Shown piece after piece: positions 54,406 through 64,000 of a stretch of 64,000 nt of DNA. The stretch covers positions 248,001 through 312,000 of the forward strand of contig NC_044012.1 in assembly GCF_900496995.4 (NCBI RefSeq), read 5' to 3'. The notes under the pieces were generated by a model. That model was not told the DNA's origin and did no database searches. It was given only the letters and a program-made list of their open reading frames with translations. Each line of letters starts with the position of its first letter. Positions within the stretch are counted from its first letter, which is position 1. The position numbers were made by a program, and so were the translations under genes. The DNA is from Aquila chrysaetos chrysaetos. Its lineage: Eukaryota > Chordata > Aves > Accipitriformes > Accipitridae.

Positions 54406-55385
54406 GGCTGGAGGCCAGGTGGATAGTGAAGGTGGGGAAGCCTGGAGTACAGCTAGATGCTGAAAAAGAGTGAGTGGAGACTGAAAGAGAGTGGGAGGAA
54501 GACGGGACAGCTGGAGGCCGAAAAGAACATGGAAGGTGAAAAATAAAGTGGAGGCCAAGCTTAAAATAGATGGGGAGGCTGATTAAAGAGGAGGAGACTG
54601 ATAAAAGGGGCGGATGCCAGAACAGGGAGGGGACGCTGGTGGGGAAAAAGGAGGATGTTGGGGAAAGGGGCCACTGAGAACTGAGTGGGAGGACAGAAGG
54701 CAGGAGGAAGCTGAAAAAGAATTGGAGGCAAAAAAAAAAGTAGAGACTGAAAACCAGCAAGAGGCCAGAGGCAAGGAGGAGGCCAGAGGCGAGAAGACCA
54801 GTAGGTACAGGGTGGCCAGAAGGCAGCGGGAGGTTGAAAAGAAAGTGGGGCCAGAGAGCAGATGGGGTCAAAAAAGAGGGGATCCAAAGGGGTGGGTGGC
54901 AGAGTGGGCCACAATCGGTGAGGCTGAGAAAGGGTGGCGAAGCCAAAAAGAAGTGGGCAAGGGGAGGCTTAAGTGTGGACATCAGTGTGCAGGAGGAGGC
55001 CAAAAAAGGGGGGGGGGGGGGGGGGGCAAGGCCAGAGGGAGGCTTTAAAAAGGGCAGAGGATGAAAGGGGGGCGTGGGGGGCAAAAGGAAGCAGCAATCC
55101 GTAAAAAGGGTTTGAGGCCAAACAGCAGACTAAAAAAAAGCACACGAGGGGGATACCAAAGGGGAAGGGGCAGCTGGAGGGGATATGAGGCTGAAAAGGC
55201 AGAGGCCCGAAGGGGATGGGGGAGACTGGGAAGGAGTGGGGGGGCCCGAGCAGCTTAAGCACGGCAGAAGGAGACCAGGAGCCTAGCCGAAAGCCAGGAG
55301 GGGTCCGAGAGGCAGGGGGAGGCCAAAAAGGGAGGCGAGGGTCCGGAGCGGAGTGGGGAGGCTGGACGAGTTTGATGCTGGAACG
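54406..55385 (+). repeat. Minisatellite complex, right arm (purine-rich on +)
   Basis: After 54405 the purine-rich strand returns to +, with diverged units of the same vocabulary (GGAGGCCAGAGGC, GAGGCTGAAAAAG, AGGCCAAAAAGG). A G-rich run at 55008-55026 (19 G) interrupts it. It merges on the right with a CpG island. Confidence 0.75.
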
Positions 55386-56110
55386 GACGCGGTGCGCCGG
55401 GGAGCGAGCGGGAGGCCGGACGGGCCAGGAGGCAGCGGAAACGGAGGCTGGAAGCGCCCAAGGGGACCGGCAGGCCCCGCCGGCTCGTCAGGCCCCGGGA
55501 GACCCGGGCGGGGGGCGGTGCCGGCAGATCCCGCCACGTCCCGGCCCCGCCCCGCCTCCCTCCGCGCCGCCGCCGGCAGGGGTCGCCCTCGGCCCGCGCT
55601 GCTGCGCTCGCCGAGATGGCGGCGGCGCCCCCGGCGCTCGGGACGGCGACGGCGGCGGCGGCTCCTCCCAGCGGCCGCCGGGGCCGCGGTGCTGCCGGGC
55701 GGCTCCAGGCACCTTTGTTCTCCCGCCGCCCCCGCCTCGCCGGGCCGCGGCGGCCCGCGGGCGGCGGCTCCTCGGGCCGGGGCGCGGAGCCGAGGCAGCC
55801 CCGAAAGGTCGCCGCCGCCGCCAGGCAGCCGGAGCGGGCGAGGAGGACCCGGGCGCCGCGGGCACCGCTCCGCCCGCCGAGCAGCAGCGGGGCCCGGCGC
55901 CCGCCCGCGGGCACCTGGGGGGCTCCCCTCCCCGCCTGCCCGCCGCCGGGGTCTCGTCCTGGGGTCACATCGGCGCTGGGCGCGGGGGCAGGCGGCGCTG
56001 CCCGGGAGGCGCTGCCCGGGGGCGGCGGGGGGGGTGCAGGTGCCGCCCGCGGCAGCGTGGCCCGAGCCCCGGGGGCAGGGGGGGAGGTGGGTCCCAGACC
56101 GGCCGCTCGT
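55380..56110 (+). promoter_or_regulatory. CpG island, orphan promoter
   Basis: A very GC- and CpG-rich block has GAGATGGCGGCGG at 55612-55624. This is a YY1-type motif containing an ATG, as is typical near start sites of housekeeping-like transcripts. Frames on both strands are open only because of composition. A possible donor (GAG before GTGGGT, near 56088) exists. No protein is recognised. It could start a long non-coding RNA or an unmapped gene. Confidence 0.5.
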
Positions 56111-56935
56111 TGGCAGAGCGGCTGCGGCGGCCGGCTGGCTGCATGAAAGGGAGAACGGGAACAGGGTTATGCGCTCGTGGAATTTTAATGAGCCTTAAAG
56201 GTTATTTCTCTGCAGTTCTAGTGAAAATTTCCCATTCTCTGTGTTCGCAGGGAACTGGTACCTCCGGTCTAATGACATCTGGGTACTGTCTAGGGCACAC
56301 TCTGTGTGTTTGGCTGGTGAGGAATATCAACAAACATAAATTATCGGTAGCGTGGTCAGAGTCTACAGGGGAGAAATAACAAACAGGAAAGCCTTGCATG
56401 GCTTTGCATTCTACGATGAAAATGATCTCATTATCCTTTCCAGGGTCTCAGCCAGCTACTTGAAAAATACTTATTAAAAAAACATTGCAGCTCTTGGGAG
56501 AGGGTCCCCTCCAGAGAAGGGAGGAAGAAAGAAATGGATGTGTAAAAATAGAGCAGGAGGAAACGGCTACAGTGGCAAAAATAGGAACCTGCCCTGCTGC
56601 GCTTCCAGCACAGGCTGAGAGCCCAGGCCAAATCCTGGAGGAGATGGAAGTCCTCCGTGCCTCCTTTGTCGCTCCAGCCCTCCACTTCTTCCCTTGAAAT
56701 CTCAGGGGGTGGGGAGGGTGGCTGTTGAGGCAATCGCTGGTGCATGTGGGGGGCCCACCCAGCCCAGCCCAGTCACACAGAAGCCAACCTTTGACATTCC
56801 CATTGCTCAAACACCAGGTACCTCGACTCATCCCTGGCACAACGGCACAGATGCTGGTGCCGGAGGAAGCCTGGGTGGTTCACAGAGAAGGCAGAGGCTG
56901 CTGCTCTCTGGGGCACAGGCCCAGTGCCGCAGAAG
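56110..56935. other. Intergenic or intronic, nothing identified
   Basis: Unique-looking sequence right of the CpG island, with no recognisable exon or repeat family. Confidence 0.4.
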
Positions 56936-56939
56936 CACA

Positions 56940-57050
56940 GAGCAGGGGCCGCTTCAGATCGTCTAGTCCAACCTGCCTGCCCAGGTAGGTCAGCTGGAGC
57001 AGGCTGCCCAGGGCTGTGTCTAGTTGGGTTTTAATCACCTCCACCCAGGG
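56940..57050 (-). mobile_element. CR1 LINE fragment, antisense
   Basis: The + strand has 'agatcgtctagtccaacctgc', then 'gagcaggctgcccagggc' and 'gggttttaatcacctcc', in the order of the antisense avian CR1 3' region. It is a short truncated piece. Confidence 0.7.
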
Positions 57051-57854
57051 TAAGAGGAACACGCAGGCACGGGAGTGACCCCGCAAACCTGAAGGTCGGC
57101 ACCAGCCTGCCGGGGCTGCCTCCGGCCCAGCGCCCATGTGCTGGCAGTGCCTCTCTGTGCTGTCTTGTATTTACTCCCATCACGGCAACCATTTCCACCT
57201 CTGCTCTGCAAGCTGCATCTTGGTTTCTTGTGTCTGTGGGTTAGGGACGTACATAAGCTGCATAGGAGCTGCCACATGGTTCTATAAGGAAGCATGAGCT
57301 AGAAATCAGCAGAAAGCAGAGATCCTGCTAGAAGAAGGAAGGAGCAAGTGAAGGAAAAGCAGCGCTGCTCAGGTCCGGTCACAGAACACGATGCCTTGGT
57401 GGTTCTTGCAGGTACAGCCACTAAGCCGCTAGGAGATGGATGGTGCACCTGGACAGCTACATCAGTATTGGCTCTGGGGGGGCTCCTCCCGAACCAGCAG
57501 CAGTGGCAACAGCAGGTGGGAAAAGATAAGGGGAAAACACGGAGGCTGAGGGGAGACAGAAACCAGGGAGAGCTGGGTAAGTGGAAAAAGACTCTTGTGG
57601 TGGGGACCACAGGGAGAACCTCCACAGGGTGGGTGGGCAGGCATGGGAATGCAGAAATAGAGGCAGAAAGAGAGGATCCTCATGCCCTTCCTTTCCTTAT
57701 GGTTAACCTTAAGTCTCTGGCCAAAAAGAAAGCAGTATTCTAAGATACAGAAAAGACAAAGCATAAAAACCAGGAGAAACAAAGTTGAGACCATACTGCT
57801 GCTGCATATAAAGCTTCATTAGCCCCGCTGGCACAGCAATAATCATAAAAAAAA

Positions 57855-58075
57855 AAAAAAAATCAGTAGGAGTGATGCAAAGGGGATTGACTGCCAAGGG
57901 AGGAAGTAGTGCATTTGCCATCTCTTGATGTCTTCAAGTCCAGTTGAACTCCCTTCTGAAGCTGCCTTTGTCAAACAAGTTATCGAATTCAGCAGTAACA
58001 TGGCGAAATTTTCTTGACTGCAGGTACAGAAGGTCAGACTGCATGATCCCTTCCTGCTCACTCTGTGAATCTACA
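57855..58075 (+). mobile_element. Ancient CR1-type LINE, 3' end
   Basis: The + strand contains 'gccatctcttgatgtcttcaagtcca', a diverged middle, 'aggtcagactgcatgatcccttcctg' and 'tgtgaatctaca', in the order of the 3' end of an old CR1 subfamily shared with turtles and crocodilians. A preceding A run lies at 57847-57862. Confidence 0.7.
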
Positions 58076-58839
58076 GAAAGAAAATGCAAAGAATGACTAA
58101 GAGAACATGCCATTATTTGTGTTTTTTGATAGTGACTTAACGTCACCATTTATCTGCAGGGGCTCCAGCTACATTCACTGGTTAGATGTGCTTGTGCTGA
58201 ACGGTGAAAGGTTAGTGGGAGCCACCCAGCAGAACTCAAGCGATGAAGCCGGCCACTCTTCAGCGCTGAACTGTGCAGGCTGCGTCATCTGAAGTGCGTG
58301 GGCCTGTCCCTGTGCCACGTGGGCCATCAGCAGTCCTGTGGCCTGTGTAACAATGGCCTTTGTGCTTGGTATGGTAAGTGAAGGTGGGATCTCAGAAGGA
58401 ATCCTTGCAATAAGGTTGAAAGGGTGACCACATTCGACAGGCGCGGGTGCTTTGTTTAAGGAGGCTCAGTGTCCAAGTGCAGGGCAAATGCGGGCTGTTC
58501 TAGCGGTTCTGCCTGACCTGACCCTGAGTTTTGCTTCAGCGGAGAGCGGGACCCTGAGCTCTTCCCACAGTGTTACACAGCCTCTCAGGCAGGGCTGGTA
58601 CTGGAGGGTAGACATGCTTGGAAGAGGACAGGGCTGCAGTGTTGTGAGGCTGATCTTAACTCATCATTTCTTGTTTTTCAGATGTTTAGCAGCTGTCCCT
58701 GATCTTGAAGGTACAAGACACAGCCAGGTGGTCTTAACCCTGCTAAAGTTCTGGGGCATTTGCACTTTCTTTCTTACAAGACTTCACTTGCAGTCTCAGC
58801 TGCTGTAGCTCTATTCCCTCCTCAGGAGTGAGGGCTTGG

Positions 58840-59625
58840 GGCTGTACTAGATAAAACCAGATACAGATGGAGAGATGGTTCTATGGAAATGTTTGCTCAG
58901 TGCCCAGGAGCAGCCCAAAAGGCAAACTGACTGTTAAGAATTATTAGGAAAATAATGGAGAGCAGATCACAGTTATGCCACTGAATAGATCCATAGTGGA
59001 AGCTGCACTGTGATTACCATATGCAGCTCTGGTCTGCCTCTCTCAGGAAAAAAAAGAGTTGGAAGTATTTCAGAGAAGGGCAACAAGGATGATCAAATAC
59101 AAAGAATATTTTCCATGTGAGGAAGAAGTAGATAGTCTCTTTAGCCTGGGAGAGAAATGACTGAAGAGGATTATAAAATCAAGTTTGGCATATAGAGGTT
59201 GTCTGCAGTATGATTTCTCATTGTCCCTTCAATATAAGAACCGGCAGCAACCCATAAATTAGCTGGTAACAACTACAAAACAAAAAACGGTTCTCTTTTT
59301 TAATGTCATATGTTGTGTCAGACTGCTTCGCACAGGATGTGGTGGGCTCCCAAAGTTTATATGCATTCAAAAAGGAATTAAACATTTTAATGGGAGAAAA
59401 AGATCCACTTACACTGATTAAATGCAAGACCCCACTTCTGCTTCTGAAGCCTCCGAGCTGCGTATCAGTGGAGGCTGGCAGAGTATTCTGGGCAGCACCA
59501 CGCTATCTGTGCCCTCTTTTTACACTGACCAAGAAAGCAGTTCTTGTCTACTGTCAGAGATGAGACAGTGGCAGAGATGAGACAGTGGGCTAGACAGACT
59601 TTCAGCTGATAGCAGAGTTTTCTTT
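58840..59625 (+). mobile_element. Ancient CR1/L3-like LINE, 3' portion
   Basis: Nearly 800 bases follow the 3' ORF2 and tail of CR1/L3 elements in order: 'aaaaggcaaactgactgttaagaattatt', 'tatgcagctctggtctgcctctctc', 'cagagaagggcaacaaggatgat', 'aggattataaaatcaag', then 'cacaggatgtggtgggctccc', 'ttcaaaaaggaatta' and 'gagacagtgggctagacagac'. The coding frame is destroyed. A 17-bp stretch is duplicated in tandem near the end (59555-59571 and 59572-59588). Confidence 0.75.
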
Positions 59626-62600
59626 CCTTCACTGCTCCAGGCTCCTTTGCAAGGACTGATCCTGCCCCGTCTCAGTATCAGTCTGTTCTCCTTTTTTAAG
59701 GAGCTGTATCCAAAAAGCCTAGCTTAAAAATTTGCAGTGGTGGGCTAGTAACCCTACCTCTGCACTGCCATGTCATGATACAGGTGAGCCTTCATAGACT
59801 AGTCCACTTTTAAACAACACTCACTCTTAGCAGTGGCAGAGCTGGCAGCAGCGGCAGCAGAAGTCTCTATGCCCCAGCCCCTCTCTATGATGAACTGCCA
59901 GGATGTCTAGCAAGCAGTTTGCTGTTGTGTCAGCTGGCCAACTTCAGTGTGAAAAACCTGTGCTTTGTTCTCATGGGGAGCCCTCGAGCTGGGTCGACAG
60001 CACTTGTACTCCTGCAAGTCAGGGAGCACCTCTACCCTCAGCGCAAGTGGCGGTGCAGGCCCAGAGAACCAGTGCCCGGCTGCAGCTTGCAGAGTGCCAA
60101 GGCTCCCTGTGGCATTAGGGGCTGCCCAGTGACCTCCTAAGGGGACCCGGCCGTGCCAGGGGAGTCTCGGGGAAGCAAGGCACTGTGGACCCCAGCTGGG
60201 AAGTCAGCTGCTCCCACCCACATCTGTGGTAACACCGGCTCCTGCTCAGCCCGATGAGTTTGGAATGTGGGGTCCTGTCTGAGGCAGCCTTGCATTGTGC
60301 TGCATGCCTCCAGAGGACATAAAGCAGGAGAGACAATGCTGGTCTGCTGCTGCTCCCCAGAGGGAATGCAGGGGCCCCAGGCACCTTGGTTTGCCACAGG
60401 CAATGGAGCTGTGAGGTACTCACCTGCACTGAATGAGGGGTGTCTCAGCCAGTGCGCTTCTGAGTTCTGTCCTCTGGAGCAGGTCAGAGAGCAAGGTGTG
60501 ATGCTTAAGCAATAGTGAGGGGGGGATGGAGTGTAAAGAGGCACCAGCAGAGAAACTGCAGTAGCTCCCAGGGCTGTTTGCTGCAAGAGCTCTATTTACA
60601 CATGCACTATTACCAGTTATAGCGGGTAACATCTGGGCGGTTTTCTAGGAAGTGTTCGACCATTAATGTTTGGTGAGACCTTTTTTTTTTTTTTTCCAGA
60701 GTACATAAACCAGTTTACAGCCATCTCTAATCGTATCCAACTTTTGCTGTCACAGAATTACAAGTGGTTGCCAAGGTATGTGTGGGAGAGGCACCCACCC
60801 AAACACTGCCTTCTGACAGTGCACTAATCACAGCCCAGGATCTCCCAGCCTTGCAGAGATTGCTCTGGCAGTTGGAGCAGCTCTTTCTCCATCTGGAGGA
60901 GCACAGCTAGCACTCCTCCCCTCTGGGTTCTACAGCTCATAGAGATCACTCAGCCCTTTCCCCACTCCCCTATACCTCTCCACACCAGCAATGGTTCTTA
61001 CTTTATCAGGGCTATGTGGTCAGACAAGGGAGTCGGGCAGAGCCTGCTCAATTGCCCCAGCCAGTGCGAGTCTTACTACACAGTTCCCACCATGGAATTA
61101 GGAGAGCCCAGTGTAGGGCTTAGAAAGAGGAGACACAGGACCTGTCCCAAAGAGCACTCAGCCATATCACACACAGCATGTGAGGCTAGTAGTGAGGAGA
61201 TGGGGTGCTGGAAGACATGGGCAGAGCTGTACAGCCACCCACTGGTGTGGGCCCCCTGCACACACCTGGATTGCTCAGTTGGGAGTTTTGAGATAACTGC
61301 AGAGCTTTGCCTCCCATCAGCAGGATGAGGGTTGGCTCGGCCATGACTCCAGTTGTCTTTATCGTCATGCTCGTTGCTCTGAGTCTGCCCTGCAGCCCCA
61401 CTGAGCTCAGGAGGCTTTCATTTACATTCCAGCCAACTCGAAGAAGAGATACACAGCATGGGCAAAAGGAGACCCTCACAGCCACTCCAGCTCCTGGGCT
61501 GGTGGCTCCTGTAGATTGTTATGACAAGCCCTGCTCCAACAGCATTTGCTGCTTTGAGCTTTAACCTGCTTCTAACACTAGCAAATATTTGGTAGTTTTC
61601 CAGCAGGTTGTGGGTTTACCAGATTTGTGCAAAGCATGCTACTTGTCCTTTTGTCAGCTGGAGGGCTGGTTTTGGCCACAGCAACTGGTGTCTGTCAGGA
61701 GTTAGTATAAGAACCTACAATAAGCTGCGGAGAGCAAGATGGATCACAGTGGCTTCCTGGTGGGTGCAAAACTGCACTGTTATTCCTGCTGCACACAGTA
61801 CTGGGCTCTCTGTCACATTTCTCATCTTCATGTGGAATTCGTCTGGGCAGCTGCCGTTCCCGGAAGACAACTTCAAATGAATGAAATAAATGACTCTTTT
61901 TCGTATTGCACAACATGATTCCAAATACCCCAGTGCAGATGCACTAGCCAGATTCCAAGAATCAATCACCAAATCACACCGGCTCCTTCTAGAGCAAGCT
62001 ACCAGTGGAGAAACTGAAAACAGTTTTTTTGTAGCTATACTGAAACTTCACAGTCGATTTTAAGCCTCTTAGACAGTATAATACTAAATGCAAGTTCCTG
62101 CTGAGGGCTATCGACTTCAGTATGTGCCAAGCTGCAGGGAACACCCCGTGCCATGCCTGCATGTGACAGAATGCTTCCCTGCACCAGCAGTGTGACTCAG
62201 ATCAGAGACCAGCTTCCTGGGATTTCCCATCAGCATCCTTTAAGATTGCCATCCAGCAGAAGGGATCTGTGCAGCCACAAGGTGCAATGCACCAGGAAAC
62301 AGCATCATCTTCAAAACACACAAAGGGATTAGCACAGTCTGAAAACAGCAACATGCTGCCCTCTGTTCAGGGGTGGAGACATGCTGCCTGCTGGGGCCTT
62401 GGGGATGGAGGAGGCTAGCCCTTCAGATGTCGCTTTCCCAGGTCAGGTGTGCTTGTAAGTGCACACTGTGTCAGAGTAATGGCACATTCTTGCAGTGTAA
62501 ATCCTAACCTGACTTCTCTCAAAGCATCTGCTATCATGCTGCCATGGTGCTAGGGAATGTCTGTGTGGAGGAATGCAAGGATATACCTTAAATATTTGTA

Positions 62601-64000
62601 ATTAATTAACAGCAGTGGTGTTTTGGTGCTGTAGGACCACACCAAGGCCACAGATTATTCACAGCCCCTGTAAGTTAGAGCAGCAGGCAGCATGCAGTGC
62701 TGCAGCCATGCTTTGGCAACACTGGTGACTGATGTCCCGTGCATGCAGTGTCAGACTAAGGAGCATAATGGCTGGTTATGTGATCCATATTGTCCCCAGC
62801 CTGCCCTGTGCTTTTGTCCCTTCTCACACCTACCTTCTTCCACATCTGCTCCAGTGTGTCAGAGTTCCATAAAAGCTCCCAATATATGGAACTGATGGGA
62901 CACGTTGTAGGTCTTAAAGCATCCAGATGGGTGCTCCTTTAGCCAAACCCTTTCCTACAGCTCTTCCAACTACCACCACAAGGAATACAAGCCAGAGAAT
63001 CCAAGATGATTTCCCTTGGCACCATGTAGGAGAGTTGCTCAATGGGCAATATGGCCAGGCCACCAGAGCAACTCCTGGAGGCGAGCTGCTTGGTGCTGTT
63101 CCTGTTGTCACTTCAAGCAGTGCCTCTGCTTTGTCACACACTTCCTATTCTGCTGCACACAGCTCTCTGCAGCAATCTAGCAGTCACAAATCCTCCATCT
63201 TTATATCATGCAGTGATTCCCCTACACCATTATTTTTGTATACCTTCCACTGCAATAAAGAAGAGGCCAATACTGAGAGCTGCAATGAATGTTCAGCCAG
63301 CATTTCCCTTTCCTTTCTCTGTTAGATCATCCTGTTTAGTGGCAGAGCATGGTAATCAGCCAAATATATTAGAAAATGGTTTTAACAAGGGTAGCTCTGC
63401 CCAGCCCACTTCCACATGGTAACCAAGAACACAGTGAGTGAAAGGGGCCCCTGCTCTAGTTTGGTGCACCCCTATTTCTGGAGTTTGTTCGTACAATATC
63501 AAAATTATGGACTACAACACTTTCCATTCCTTTCTTTCATTCTAAATTAAAGACCATCTATTGAAGACTCTCACTTCAAAAAACAGCCAGGCACTTTCTA
63601 CTGTCAAGCAAAATGCCTGAAGAATAAATGGCTCCTATCAGAAATAAAGCATTTTAGTTCTGCCACAAGCAGAGAGATCTGTGTTTATAAGTCTCTCCAA
63701 AGGCAACTCCATCTTTCCTGCTTTCCTCTCATTTTCTTTTGATGCACAAAGCCTGCATACTGCAGTGCTGTGATTGGATTCAGCTTTGGAGCAGTGTAAT
63801 TGTAAATATTCATTGGAATCCAAGCTAGTTTTCCCAAGTCTCTCTTAAAGGCTCTGCAGCTATACAAACAGCCGTGGCTCTGCATTAGCCTCACACCCTG
63901 GAGGCTGCCTAATTCTCCACAGTCCCAAAGACTGCTCCTTCAGAGGCTGCATGGAGAGAAATCAGCCTTGCAGACCATTTTAGTCAATGCTCTATTCTTT
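59626..64000. other. Intergenic or intronic, no gene seen
   Basis: AT-richer sequence with a T run at 60681-60695. Frames stay under about 150 codons and none is recognised or flanked by convincing splice sites in a consistent series. The sequence continues beyond the window without a visible boundary. Confidence 0.4.

Noticed and set aside
52157-54473. Open frames of 553, 639 and 674 codons on + and 239 on minus as protein genes
   Set aside because: They are by-products of a stop-free repeat whose unit is a multiple of three. Several frames are open at once, the composition simply follows the unit, and there are no conserved domains or splice structure.
55216-56379. A 387-codon + frame and a 237-codon minus frame in the CpG island as genes
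   Set aside because: They are long only because of GC composition, overlap on both strands, and extend from the satellite into the island without a sensible start or domain.
61307-61564. Small secreted protein (85 codons with a hydrophobic segment)
   Set aside because: There is no recognisable family, no promoter or poly(A) support, and similar frames occur by chance throughout the flank.

Overview
The window is eukaryotic, vertebrate and almost certainly avian. Genes are split by GT-AG introns, promoters are CpG islands, and the gene order matches the conserved amniote block of human 16q22. Two repeat signatures point to a bird. One is a solo LTR of a very common avian ERV type. The other is a set of CR1 LINE remnants of both bird-type and ancient amniote type. 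An intact haptoglobin gene argues against chicken, which lacks it. This is an inference from the sequence alone and the species is not determined.

Layout, left to right. Positions 1-4200 carry the minus strand: a possible unrecognised terminal exon with a poly(A) signal at the very edge, a CORE-SINE remnant, and the first coding exon of ZNF821 (start codon at 4197). Positions 5200-7060 are a CpG island that serves ZNF821 leftward and IST1 rightward. IST1 intron 1 holds a complete solo LTR (7532-8625) with a 5-bp target duplication. IST1 (ESCRT-III regulator, 365 aa) occupies 9883-16490. DHODH (pyrimidine synthesis, 390 aa) follows about 400 bp after the IST1 poly(A) signal, at 17936-21823. 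A haptoglobin gene (337 aa, one CCP domain plus a dead protease domain) lies at 24902-26869. DHX38/PRP16 (splicing helicase, 1238 aa, 26 coding exons) spans 27580-37622. Tail to tail with it on the minus strand is a coiled-coil gene, by position and content PMFBP1 (about 37807-43250). One of its exons carries a stop and a frameshift.

From about 43.3 kb to the right end I see no recognisable protein gene. This half holds AT-rich blocks dense in homeodomain-type sites, CORE-SINE and CR1 remnants, and a strongly strand-asymmetric 3.5-kb minisatellite complex at 51825-55385. The central 2 kb of that complex is in opposite orientation to its two flanks. The complex abuts a second CpG island (55380-56110) with an apparent promoter but no identified gene.

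The genes do not form one pathway. They are housekeeping genes (IST1, DHODH, DHX38), a liver plasma protein (HP) and a spermatogenesis gene (PMFBP1) held together by conserved synteny. The most rewarding items are the inverted 18-bp array, the haptoglobin with a full set of CCP cysteines and a short receptor loop, and the damaged but phase-neutral PMFBP1 exon.
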